Shown piece after piece: positions 16,881 through 25,847 of a stretch of DNA of 64,000 bases (position 1 is the stretch's first letter; each line of letters opens with the position of its first letter). Under the pieces are notes generated by a model, which was not told the origin of the DNA, did no database searches, and worked only from the letters and a program-made list of their open reading frames with translations. Position numbers and translations under genes: made by a program. Where the stretch lies: assembly GCF_036099295.1 (NCBI RefSeq), contig NZ_CP107976.1:7936001-8000000 (forward strand), in the 5' to 3' direction. This stretch comes from Streptomyces sp. NBC_00358 (lineage in GTDB: Bacteria > Actinomycetota > Actinomycetes > Streptomycetales > Streptomycetaceae).

Positions 16881-17524
16881 GGGGTACCCCCGGGGTTCTC
16901 CGCGCTCCCCGCGTTCGTCAGCGGACGGGCGGCCGCCGTGATCCGCTCGAAGAACTCCTCGATGTCCGCGCGTGCCTCCGTGCCGCCGTCGAAGCCCTTC
17001 CAGTGCAGCCGCATCCGGCCGACCAGCTCGTAGCAGACGTCGACCGGGACGAGCGTGCACGTCACCGAGCCGCCGCGTCCGCGGTGCAGCAGCAGCGCCT
17101 CCACATCGGGTTCCAGCAGCTCCGCGAGCCGGCTGCGTCCGAGCACCGAGTCCCAGGTCTCCGGATCGAGTTCGCTCTCCGTGGCGCCCGCCGGGCTCGG
17201 GTAGAAGGCCGCGAGCCGGTCGAGTTCGGAGTTGCGGAAGAAGAAGGCGAGCGCGACCGGGATCTGCAGCCGGTTCCAGTCCGCCTCGTCCAGGACGAAG
17301 CCGGGATCGGTGAGATACCGGTCCGGGACCGCCCGGAAGCGGCCCTGCCCCGCGCCCGGCCGGAGGAAGAGGAGATGGCAGGGCGGACAGGCGCACTTGA
17401 GGGACCGTCTGGAGGTGTCGACGAGATGCCGGTGCGCGGCGGGCAGCGGTTCCCCGCACAGGTCGCAGCGCTCGCCCTCGGGCGGCGGCCTGCGGGTGAA
17501 CTGCTTGAGCACGTCGGTGGTCAT
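16877..17524 (-). CDS. DUF5947 family protein of the hydrogenase cluster (Cys-rich)
   Basis: A 215-aa protein. The N-terminus holds a metal-ligand pattern: ERCDLCGEPLPAAHRHLVD, then LKCACPPCHLLFLRPGAG, giving C-X2-C followed by C-X-C-X2-C with nearby histidines. It suits a zinc ribbon or an Fe-S/rubredoxin-like centre. The rest is helical, with ERITAAARPL near the end. The start at ATG 17524 overlaps the NifU/Rieske-like gene (ATGA) and the end overlaps the DUF6084 gene. Family function is unknown; proximity to a NifU-like protein suggests a part in Fe-S or electron-transfer assembly (inference). Confidence 0.82.
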   Translation of the reverse strand: MTTDVLKQFTRRPPPEGERCDLCGEPLPAAHRHLVDTSRRSLKCACPPCHLLFLRPGAGQGRFRAVPDRYLTDPGFVLDEADWNRLQIPVALAFFFRNSELDRLAAFYPSPAGATESELDPETWDSVLGRSRLAELLEPDVEALLLHRGRGGSVTCTLVPVDVCYELVGRMRLHWKGFDGGTEARADIEEFFERITAAARPLTNAGSAENPGGTP

Positions 17525-18432
17525 GGCCCCGCCCCCAGCAGCTCGCCGGGCAGTGCCACCCGTACCGACCCGTCCTCCTCCAGCAGCGGTACGGGCTCCA
17601 GGTGGCCCCGGTCTCCCCGGCCCGCCCGGTGCGCGTCGAACTCGGCGGCGCAGCCCGCGCACCGCAGCAGTTCGCCGTCCAGTGCCGCCGGAGCGAGGCT
17701 GGCGGCACAGACCGGGCAGCGGTCGCGATAGGCGTAGAGCTGCCCCGGCAGACGGACCAGCAGCAGGGTGCGGCCGGCGACCTCGGTGACCCCGGTGGCC
17801 CTCTCGCCCAGGGGCAGTGCGTGGGGGCCCAGGGTGTACCAGCGCGCCGGATCGCCGGGTTCCGGGGAAGGAGCCGGATCGCCTGGAGCGTCGTCCGGGC
17901 GGTGCGGCAGGATCTGGAGCAACGCGGGCTGCGGGCTCTCCTCGGCCATTCCCTCGACCTCGATGTGCTCGACCTCGGGTGCGATCCGGGCGACCGCCTC
18001 CTCGATGGTCCAGCGCACGGTCTGGGTGGAGGACGGGCAGCCGTCGCAGCTGCCGCGCAGTCTGAGCCGCAGCGTCGGACCGTCCGCCGCCTCCAGATCG
18101 AGCCCGGCCACCTCGACGTCGCCCGCGTGCGAGCCGAGGTAGGGGCGGACCTTGTCGAGGGCGCGGCCCACCCGGGTCGCGGTGTCCTCGGGATGCAGAT
18201 CGTGCAGGATCAGCAGATCGCTGACGAGTTCGTCGGCGGTGAGGACGGCGAGGGGATCCGCGCCGTCCGGGGCGGAGCGCAGCAGGCGTACGGTCCGGGC
18301 CAGGCCCTCGCCGTAGAACTCCATGAGGCAGCGCACGAGTTCGTCCGCGGTGTCGCGCGCCTCCGGTCCCGCCTGCTGCGCCAGCTCGTCGAGCAGCGCG
18401 CCTATCCGCTCGCCCGTCTCCTGTCCGGCCAT
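17521..18432 (-). CDS. NifU-like / Rieske-fold fusion protein, probable hydrogenase electron-transfer partner
   Basis: A 303-aa protein. The middle carries a NifU C-terminal-type domain (DKVRPYLGSHAGDVEVAGL, then RLRGSCDGCPSSTQTVRWT). The C-terminal third has a Rieske/Rieske-like layout, LLLVRLPGQLYAYRDRCPVC then LRCAGCAAEFD. The metal ligands read C-X2-C-X15-C-X2-C instead of the C-X-H / C-X2-H of true Rieske clusters, so it probably holds a rubredoxin-like or zinc site. Mycobacterial group 1h hydrogenases require a comparable Fe-S protein (called HhyE) for electron delivery to the respiratory chain. ATG 18432 is preferred over the TTG 6 bp upstream and has a GAGGGG site. Confidence 0.85.
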   Translation of the reverse strand: MAGQETGERIGALLDELAQQAGPEARDTADELVRCLMEFYGEGLARTVRLLRSAPDGADPLAVLTADELVSDLLILHDLHPEDTATRVGRALDKVRPYLGSHAGDVEVAGLDLEAADGPTLRLRLRGSCDGCPSSTQTVRWTIEEAVARIAPEVEHIEVEGMAEESPQPALLQILPHRPDDAPGDPAPSPEPGDPARWYTLGPHALPLGERATGVTEVAGRTLLLVRLPGQLYAYRDRCPVCAASLAPAALDGELLRCAGCAAEFDAHRAGRGDRGHLEPVPLLEEDGSVRVALPGELLGAGP

Positions 18433-18526
18433 CGGCAAACCCCTCTTCTGAGGAAGGTCAGATCGTGCGGGAGGTCGGTTTCCGGGGAGTCCGGACCTTG
18501 GTGAAGGTACGGATCCCGGGGGAAGG

Positions 18527-20308
18527 TCAGACCGCCAGTCCGCTCAGCCCCGTCGGCATGTGCGTCTGCTGGACGGTCTTCCCGCCACCGACGTACATGT
18601 GCACGCCGCACGGCAGGCAGGGGTCGAAGCTGCGGACGGCCCGCATGATGTCGATGCCCTTGAAGGTGTCGGGCGGGTTCTCCTCGAAGATGGGCGTGTT
18701 CTGCACCGCGTCCTCGTACGGGCCCGGTGTGCCGTAGCTGTCGCGCACACTGCCGTTCCACGGAGTCGGCGGGTACGGGTGGTAGTTGGCGATCTTGCCG
18801 TCCCTGATCACCATGTGGTGGGAGAGGACGCCCCGGACCGCCTCGGTGAAGCCGCAGCCGATCGACTCGTCCGGCACGTCGAACTTCTCCCAGGTCTGGG
18901 TGCGTCCGGCGCGCACCTCCTCCATCGCCTGCTCGGCGAAGTGGAGGGCGGCAGCGGCGGCGTACGCCTGGAAGTAGGTACGGGCCCGGTTGCGTTCGAG
19001 GGCGTTGCTCCACTGCGGGATCTTCCACTCCAGCGCCATCTCCGGCTTGGTCATCGTGCGCGGCAGGTTGATCTGCACGCTGTGCCCGGTGGCCTTGATG
19101 TAGCCGATGTCGACGAGCCCGGACAGCGCCGTGGACCACAGCCGCGCGATCGGGCCGCCACCGGTGTCCAGCGCCAGATGGTCGGTGCCGTCGAACCAGC
19201 GCGGTGACATCACCCAGCTGTACTTGTCGTCGAAGTCCCGCTTCTGCGGGGCCGGGATGGTGTGCTGGTTCCACGGGTGCCGCTCGTCGACGGGGTTGCC
19301 CAGCGGGTCCCGCTCGACGAACTTCTCCATGCCCGACCAGTCCTCGTAGTACGAGCTGCCGAGCAGGATGCGGATGCCGAGGTTGATGTCGACGAGGCTG
19401 TTGGTGACCAGCTTGCCGTCCACGATGACGCCCGGGGTGACGAACATCCGCCGGCCCCAGTTCTCCATGTTGGCGTACTGGAAGTCGCAGTACTCCGGGT
19501 CGTTCAGCGCGCCCCAGCAGCCCAGCAGCACCCGGCGCCTGCCCACTTCCTCGTACCCGGGCAGGGCCTCGTAGAAGAAGTCGAAGAGGTCGTCGTGGAG
19601 CGGGACGACCCGCTTCATGAACTCCACGTAGCGGGTGAGCCGGGTCAGGTAGTCGGTGAAGAGCTGGATGGTCGCGACCGTGCCGACACCGCCCGGGTAG
19701 AGCGTGGAGGGGTGCACATGGCGGCCCTCCATCAGACAGAACATCTCCCGTGTGTAGCGGCTCACTTGGAGCGCCTCACGGTAGAACTCGCCCTCCAGCG
19801 GGTTGAGCGAGCGCATGATGTCGGCGATGGTGCGGTAGCCGTGGTCGGCCGCGTGCGGGGCCTCGGTGCGCTCGGCGAGTTCGAGCACTCCGGGGTTGGT
19901 CTCGCGGACCATCCGCTCGCAGTAGTCCACGCCGACCAGGTTCTCCTGGAAGATGTTGTGGTCGAACATGTACTCCGCGGCCTCGCCGAGGTTGATGATC
20001 CACTCGCCGAGGTGCGGGGGTGCCACGCCGTACGCCATGTTCTGGGCGTACACGGAGCAGGTGGCGTGGTTGTCGCCGCAGATGCCGCAGATCCGGCTGG
20101 TGATGAAGTGCGCGTCGCGCGGGTCCTTGCCGCGCATGAACACGCTGTACCCGCGGAAGACGGACGAGGTGCTGTAGCACTCCGCGACCCGCTTCGCCTT
20201 GAAGTCGATCTTGGTGTGGATGCCGAGACTGCCCACGATGCGGGTGATCGGGTCCCACGACATCTCCGTGAGGCCGTCACCGGCAGGCTTGTTCGTCGCC
20301 GTCGCCAT
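18527..20308 (-). CDS. hhyL: [NiFe]-hydrogenase large subunit, group 1h/5 (high-affinity H2 uptake)
   Basis: A 593-aa catalytic subunit. The L1 motif is TSRICGICGDNHATCS (C74, C77, H81) and the L2 motif is SFDPCLPCGVH (C564, C567, H570). Together they supply the four cysteines binding the Ni-Fe(CN)2CO site. A 23-residue C-terminal tail after H570 should be cut off by the co-encoded protease. The L1/L2 wording and long insertions match the actinobacterial group 1h (formerly group 5) enzymes that scavenge atmospheric H2. It is 50 bp downstream of hhyS. The precursor needs HypA-F, all encoded in this window. Confidence 0.97.
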   Translation of the reverse strand: MATATNKPAGDGLTEMSWDPITRIVGSLGIHTKIDFKAKRVAECYSTSSVFRGYSVFMRGKDPRDAHFITSRICGICGDNHATCSVYAQNMAYGVAPPHLGEWIINLGEAAEYMFDHNIFQENLVGVDYCERMVRETNPGVLELAERTEAPHAADHGYRTIADIMRSLNPLEGEFYREALQVSRYTREMFCLMEGRHVHPSTLYPGGVGTVATIQLFTDYLTRLTRYVEFMKRVVPLHDDLFDFFYEALPGYEEVGRRRVLLGCWGALNDPEYCDFQYANMENWGRRMFVTPGVIVDGKLVTNSLVDINLGIRILLGSSYYEDWSGMEKFVERDPLGNPVDERHPWNQHTIPAPQKRDFDDKYSWVMSPRWFDGTDHLALDTGGGPIARLWSTALSGLVDIGYIKATGHSVQINLPRTMTKPEMALEWKIPQWSNALERNRARTYFQAYAAAAALHFAEQAMEEVRAGRTQTWEKFDVPDESIGCGFTEAVRGVLSHHMVIRDGKIANYHPYPPTPWNGSVRDSYGTPGPYEDAVQNTPIFEENPPDTFKGIDIMRAVRSFDPCLPCGVHMYVGGGKTVQQTHMPTGLSGLAV

Positions 20309-20358
20309 GGTGCCGCGCCGCCTTCCTGTCGAGTGTCATGCTCAGCGGGTAACCGTGG

Positions 20359-21441
<1,083 letters not shown>

Positions 21442-21596
21442 GAGCCCTCCTGGGAATCAGCTCATTCAGGTCATAGCTGGCCAAACAGCCTTTCCTATGG
21501 TTACCGCCAGGGAGGGCCGACGGTAAGTGCGAACCGGCCCTATCGTCGTCGCGCACTGTGGCGGCGAGCGGTCCGCGGCGCGGTCGACCTCGCGGT
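21442..21596 (-). promoter_or_regulatory. Likely promoter region of the hhy operon
   Basis: The bases upstream of hhyS are AT-richer than the surroundings. On the minus strand they contain GGTAACCATAGGAAAGG, TGTTTGGCCA and AGCTATGACC. I cannot pick one -35/-10 pair with confidence. All hhy transcription must begin here because no other minus-strand gene lies upstream within reach. Confidence 0.35.
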
Positions 21597-21660
21597 CCGG
21601 TCCTCCGGCCTTCCGGCCTTCCGGTCCTCGGGCCTTCCGGTCCTCCGGCCTTCCGGTCCG
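21597..21660. repeat. 8-bp tandem repeat, eight units (CCGGYCYT consensus)
   Basis: Eight consecutive octamers: CCGGTCCT, CCGGCCTT, CCGGCCTT, CCGGTCCT, CGGGCCTT, CCGGTCCT, CCGGCCTT, CCGGTCCG. The period is not a multiple of three, so it is unlikely to be a coding repeat. It sits in the intergenic space between divergent hhyS and the PAP2 gene. A TAGGGT -10-like box follows at 21731. Confidence 0.85.
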
Positions 21661-21791
21661 GGCGGCGCACGTCCCGGCTCGCGCCCGGCACCGTTTTCCG
21701 ACGGCGGCTCGCCGCGGCCGCGTTGTTGGCTAGGGTGGCGGGTGCCCGGCCCAGTTCGCACTCGACGTGTTCGCCCCGACGGGAGGGGGAG

Positions 21792-21983
21792 GTGCATCGC
21801 ATCCGCCGACTGCCAGAGCACGGTGAGCGGTGGGTGGTGCGCGCGCTCCCCGGCCCGGGGGAGAGCCACCGCCCCGCCGACGTGGGGCGCGGCGACCGCC
21901 TCGCCGACCTGGGGCGCGGTTGCCGGTCCAGGTGTCGGCGGCCGGGTCCGCCGGACGCTGCCCGGCCCGTGGTGGGCGGGTGA
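21792..21983 (+). CDS. Possible small basic ORF (63 aa) coupled to the PAP2 gene
   Basis: GTG 21792 has a purine-rich GGAGGGGGAG site directly before it, and its TGA overlaps the GTG proposed for the next gene (GTGA), as in translational coupling. The peptide (HRIRRLPEHGERWVVRALPG and onward) is arginine-rich, with a repeated ADVGRGDR/ADLGRGCR unit, and has no recognisable domain. It could be a leader peptide, a mis-called piece of 5' untranslated region, or a real small protein. Composition alone cannot decide in DNA this GC-rich. Confidence 0.28.
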   Translation: MHRIRRLPEHGERWVVRALPGPGESHRPADVGRGDRLADLGRGCRSRCRRPGPPDAARPVVGG

Positions 21984-22708
21984 CCGGCCGGCCGCCGCCC
22001 GCGGCGCTGCCCCCGGCCCTGCGCCCGTTGCTCGGGCCGATCGCGGCCCTGGCCGCGCTGGTGGTCGTCGTCCTCGGGGTCCGGTACGCCGGCGACAGCG
22101 GGCCCGGCACGCTGGACGCGCGGATCCTGGCGGTGGTGGACGGTGTGCGGTCGCCCTGGCGGCAGGTCGCTCTGGCCCTGGACTTCTTGGGGGAGCCCGT
22201 GGGAGCGGCGACGCTGGTCGCGGCCACCGTGACGGGCTGCCTGCTGCTTCGGCGTCCTCGCGCGGCGGTGCTCGTCGTGGCGGGCGCCGGCGTGAGCGTG
22301 GGCACGGCGACGTTGCTCAAGTCCCTGGTGGGACGCACCATCCACGGCGGGAACCTGTCCTACCCGAGCGGGCACACCGCCTTCGCCACCTCGCTCGCCC
22401 TCGTGGTGACGCTGCTCGCGACCGGCCGGCTCGGCCTCGGCCGGAAGAGCGGCACGTTGCTCGTGCTCGGCGCGGCGCTGGTCGCCGGCACCGCCATGGG
22501 CTGGGCGCAGGTGGGCCTGGGCGCGCACTACCCGACCGACGTCCTCGGAGGCTGGTGCACCGCGCTGGCGGTGGTACCGGCGACCGCGTGGCTGGTCGAC
22601 CGGGTGGCTGACCGGCCGCTCGACCGTCCGGCTGACCCGCCGGCCGACCGTCCGGCTGACCCGCTGGTCGGCCGGACGGCCGACGCCGTTCGCCGGGAGC
22701 GTCGCTGA
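21980..22708 (+). CDS. PAP2-family membrane phosphatase-like protein
   Basis: A 242-aa protein with about five or six hydrophobic segments. PAP2 motif 1 is KSLVGRTIHG and motif 2 is LSYPSGHTAFA. Motif 3 reads AQVGLGAHYPTDVLGG, where the usual Ser-Arg of SR-X5-H is replaced by Ala-Gln, although the histidine is kept. Catalysis may be altered. The family removes phosphate from lipid phosphates such as undecaprenyl-PP or phosphatidate. The C-terminal tail has Asp-Arg-Pro-Ala repeats (DRPLDRPADPPADRPADP). GTG 21980 was chosen because the hydrophobic domain begins soon after; upstream sequence is arginine-rich. Its stop is 7 bp from the convergent polysaccharide operon end. Confidence 0.8.
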   Translation: MTGRPPPAALPPALRPLLGPIAALAALVVVVLGVRYAGDSGPGTLDARILAVVDGVRSPWRQVALALDFLGEPVGAATLVAATVTGCLLLRRPRAAVLVVAGAGVSVGTATLLKSLVGRTIHGGNLSYPSGHTAFATSLALVVTLLATGRLGLGRKSGTLLVLGAALVAGTAMGWAQVGLGAHYPTDVLGGWCTALAVVPATAWLVDRVADRPLDRPADPPADRPADPLVGRTADAVRRERR

Positions 22709-22715
22709 CGTCGCG

Positions 22716-24050
22716 TCACGCCAGCCGGCGGAACACCGGCTTCACCGGTCGTCCGGCCAGCCAGGGGGTGGGGTCGGCGGCGTCCAGTGCCTTGCGGTAC
22801 ACCGCACAGGCCTGGGCCACCACGTCGACGGTGTGATCGATGTCGGCGTCGTCGAGCGCGCTGCTCACCACGAACGACGGGGCCAGCACCCCGCCCGCGA
22901 GGAGCCGGCTCAGGAACAGGGTGCGGTACCGCTGCGACGGCTGCCGGTTCTCGTCGAGGGTGGCGAAGACCAGGTTGCTGGCCCGGCCCCGGACGACGAT
23001 GTGCTCGCCGACTCCCATGGCGGACGCGGCGTCGCGGACCCCGGCGGCCAGCCGCTCGCCGAGGGCGTGCAGCCGCGCGGTGACGCCCTCCTCGGTATAG
23101 GTGGCCTGCACGGCCATGGCGGCCGCCAGGGAGTGAGTTTCCGCACCGTGCGTGGTCGACAGCAGGAACACCCGGTCGCCGGGGTGACGCAGCCCGCCCA
23201 GCTCCATCAGATCGCGGCGCCCGGCCAGCGCGGAGACGGCGCATCCGTTGCCCAGCGCCTTGCCGAACGTGGAGAGGTCGGGGACGACGCCGTACAGGCC
23301 CTGGGCGCCCGCCTCGGACCAGCGGAAGCCGGTGATCATCTCGTCGAAGACCAGTACGCAGCCGTGCCGGTCGGCCAGTTCGCGCAGACCGGCGAGGTAC
23401 CCGGGCGGCGGTTCGGTGTGGGTGGCGGGTTCGAGGACCAGGCAGGCGACCTCGTCCCGGTACCGGGTGAGCAGCTCCTCCGTGGCGGCCAGATCCCCGT
23501 ACGGGAACGTCACGGTGAGCTCGTTGGTCACCGCCGGGACACCGGCGGACATCGGCGTGGTGCCGATGAACCAGTCGTCGACGGAGAAGAACGGATGGTC
23601 GGCGCAGAGGGCCACCCGCGGGCGTCCGGTGGCGGCGCGGGCGAGGCGCACCGCGGCGGTGGTGGCGTCGGAGCCGTTCTTCGCGAACTTCACCATCTCG
23701 GCGGTCGGCACCGTGGCCAGGAAGCGTTCCGCGGCCTCGACCTCCACGATGGACGGCCGGACGAAGTTGCTGCCGCGGTCGAGTTCCCGCCGCACCGCCT
23801 CGATCACGCGCGGGTGGGCGTGGCCGAGGCTGACCGACCGCAGACCGGAGCCGTACTCGATGTAGCGGTTGCCGTCGATGTCCCACACGTGGGCACCGCG
23901 GCCGTGGCTGATGACCGGGGCCAGGTTGTCGGGATACTGGTCGTCGCCCTTGGCATAGGTGTGCGCGCCCCCCGGGATCATGGCGTGCAGCCGCTCGTTC
24001 GCCATCCGCGAGCGGGGGAGGAGGAGTTCTTGGGTGTCTTCGGTGGGCAC
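22716..24050 (-). CDS. Class III aminotransferase, glutamate-1-semialdehyde aminomutase-like
   Basis: A 444-aa PLP enzyme. Signatures are HVWDIDGNRYIEYGSGLRSV, FAKNGSDATTAAVRLARAAT, VLVFDEMITGFRWSEAGAQG and the PLP-lysine region DLSTFGKALGNGCAVSALAG. It resembles glutamate-1-semialdehyde aminomutases. As the last gene of a polysaccharide operon beside sugar-nucleotide genes, it more likely aminates a keto sugar or makes an amino substituent than acts in haem synthesis. GTG 24050 directly precedes the conserved start. The gap to the epimerase-like gene upstream is 7 bp. Confidence 0.88.
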   Translation of the reverse strand: MPTEDTQELLLPRSRMANERLHAMIPGGAHTYAKGDDQYPDNLAPVISHGRGAHVWDIDGNRYIEYGSGLRSVSLGHAHPRVIEAVRRELDRGSNFVRPSIVEVEAAERFLATVPTAEMVKFAKNGSDATTAAVRLARAATGRPRVALCADHPFFSVDDWFIGTTPMSAGVPAVTNELTVTFPYGDLAATEELLTRYRDEVACLVLEPATHTEPPPGYLAGLRELADRHGCVLVFDEMITGFRWSEAGAQGLYGVVPDLSTFGKALGNGCAVSALAGRRDLMELGGLRHPGDRVFLLSTTHGAETHSLAAAMAVQATYTEEGVTARLHALGERLAAGVRDAASAMGVGEHIVVRGRASNLVFATLDENRQPSQRYRTLFLSRLLAGGVLAPSFVVSSALDDADIDHTVDVVAQACAVYRKALDAADPTPWLAGRPVKPVFRRLA

Positions 24051-24057
24051 GCAGACC

Positions 24058-24609
24058 TCAGCTTTCTCTGTGCTGCAGGACCTTGGCGAGGCTCGGCGCC
24101 TCCCGGTCCCGTTGGGACATCGAGGTGACCGGCAGCGGCCAGGGAATGGCGAGCTCCGGGTCGTCGAAGGCGATCGTCACGTCCTCGGCCGGATCGTGCG
24201 GACGGTCGATCTTGTACGAGGTGTCGGCGGTCGCGGTCAGCGCCTGGAAGCCGTGCGCGCACCCCGCCGGGATGTACAGGGTCGCCTGCGTCTCGCCGGA
24301 CAACTCGAAGAAGGCCCGGTTGCGGTACGTCGGCGATTCGGGCCGAAGGTCCACGACGACGTCGAAGATCCTCCCGTACGAGCACCGCACCAGCTTGGCC
24401 TCGCCCGCGCCGGACCGCAGGTGCAGGCCGCGCAGCACGCCCCCGGCCGAGCGGGACAGGCTGTCCTGGATGAAGGCGTCCGGGTCGAGGCCCACCGAGC
24501 GGACCACGTCGGCGTCGAACGTGCGGCAGAAGAAGCCGCGTTCGTCGGCGTACGGCGTCGGCTCGAAGAGGTATGCGCCGGTGATCTCGGGGACTTCGGT
24601 CGCTTTCAT
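24058..24609 (-). CDS. dTDP-4-dehydrorhamnose 3,5-epimerase (RmlC) family protein
   Basis: A 183-aa cupin-fold epimerase. The N-terminus contains PYADERGFFCRTFDADVV. Family catalytic motifs are SRSAGGVLRGLHLRSG, with the general-base His in LRGLH, and GCAHGFQALTATAD. The enzyme epimerises C3 and/or C5 of a 4-keto nucleotide sugar. No RmlA, RmlB or RmlD is present in this operon. The substrate may therefore be another 4-keto sugar made from the CDP- or NDP-glucose produced by the nucleotidyltransferase at 31048, possibly using a dehydratase outside the window. It overlaps the upstream gene (ATGA). Confidence 0.9.
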   Translation of the reverse strand: MKATEVPEITGAYLFEPTPYADERGFFCRTFDADVVRSVGLDPDAFIQDSLSRSAGGVLRGLHLRSGAGEAKLVRCSYGRIFDVVVDLRPESPTYRNRAFFELSGETQATLYIPAGCAHGFQALTATADTSYKIDRPHDPAEDVTIAFDDPELAIPWPLPVTSMSQRDREAPSLAKVLQHRES

Positions 24610-25847
24610 GGAGCCTTCCGTGAGGTGGGGGCGTGGCCGGTCGCCGGGAACAGGGCCGCGGTCAAGGAGGCGAACTGGTGGTCGAGTCGCCGGGCGGCGG
24701 CCAGGTTCCGCTCGATGAGCGTCCGCCTCAGCTCGGCCGAACTCTTCTCCAGCGCACGGAACTGTTCGAGCAGCCGGTCCGCGTCGACCTCGCGCGCCGG
24801 GTGGCGGTAGGCGCCGAGGCCCATCTCCTCCATGAGCGAGTCGCTCTTCGCCGCGTAGCAGAGAGCGAGCACCGGCGTACCGGTCTTCAGCGCGCAGATC
24901 AGGTTGTGGTACCGGACCGCCACCACGGTGTCGGCAGCCGCCATCTCCTTCATCAGGTCGGTCAGCGAGGACGGCTCGGCGGCGGTGACCAGCGGCGAGT
25001 CCACCGCGCCGAGTATCGCGGCGACGACCGACGTGTCGCACTGGTCACCGGTGAGCAGCCGGACGGTCCTGCCCTCCTCGGCCAGCGTGCGGACGAACCG
25101 GGTCGTCCCGTCGAGGTAGCGCCGGTATATCTCGTCCGCCCGGGCGCGGTCGTCGTTGCCGCCGTGGAAGTCCATGACGCCGACGCAGACCGGGCCCGGT
25201 GGGGCCGACGGGTCCCAGGGCGCGCTCGTCGGCGGCGTCGGCAGGGAGAACGCGAGGTCCGGGTAGACCTCGTCGCGCGCGGTGTCCACGCCCATCGCCC
25301 GCATCGCTTCACGGGACTGCGCGTCCCGGTACGACCGGTACGCGGCCAGCCGCGCCGACCAGCGCACCAGGGCCCGGGTCGGCCGGTTCCCGATCGGCGC
25401 GGCCCCGACGCCGACCAGCGCCACCCGGGTGCGCAGCAGCCGGCCGCTCGCGCAGAGCAGGAACAGCGAGTACGGGAAGCCCCACGGCCGCAGCGGCAGG
25501 GTCGCCTCCAGGACGCCCATGCCCGGCACGATCACCACGTCGTGCCGGCGCACCCAGGAGGCGGTGCGGAAGACGTCGACGAGTTTGCCCAGCCCCTTCG
25601 CCGCGACAGCGCCCGCACGGGAAGCGGTCCGGTACTCCCCGCGGTACCAGTGCAGCCGCGTCGCGGGGATCCCGAACCGGGTCGTCACGGCCTCGGGTCC
25701 GCCGCACAGCGCGTCCACGACCACATCCGGGTGTTCGGCGCGGAGGTAGCCGAGCACGGCTTCGAGCGATCCGTCGTTGCCGAGGTTGCCGGAGCCGAGC
25801 AGGCCGAACACCCCGACACGCACCGGGGCCCCGTCGGCGGCCGTCAT
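24606..25847 (-). CDS. Polysaccharide pyruvyl transferase family protein
   Basis: A 413-aa protein with the family start VGVFGLLGSGNLGNDGSLEA and a C-terminal half containing RTVRLLTGDQCDTSVV, AADTVVAVRYHNLICALKTG and VLALCYAAKSDSLMEEMGLG. This is the GT-B-like fold of CsaB/WcaK enzymes, which add ketal-linked pyruvate from PEP to sugars, giving a negative charge to the polymer. The conserved R-x-H in AVRYHNLI is present. It has 4-bp overlaps on both sides. Pyruvylation of the exopolysaccharide is the simplest role. Confidence 0.88.
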   Translation of the reverse strand: MTAADGAPVRVGVFGLLGSGNLGNDGSLEAVLGYLRAEHPDVVVDALCGGPEAVTTRFGIPATRLHWYRGEYRTASRAGAVAAKGLGKLVDVFRTASWVRRHDVVIVPGMGVLEATLPLRPWGFPYSLFLLCASGRLLRTRVALVGVGAAPIGNRPTRALVRWSARLAAYRSYRDAQSREAMRAMGVDTARDEVYPDLAFSLPTPPTSAPWDPSAPPGPVCVGVMDFHGGNDDRARADEIYRRYLDGTTRFVRTLAEEGRTVRLLTGDQCDTSVVAAILGAVDSPLVTAAEPSSLTDLMKEMAAADTVVAVRYHNLICALKTGTPVLALCYAAKSDSLMEEMGLGAYRHPAREVDADRLLEQFRALEKSSAELRRTLIERNLAAARRLDHQFASLTAALFPATGHAPTSRKAP

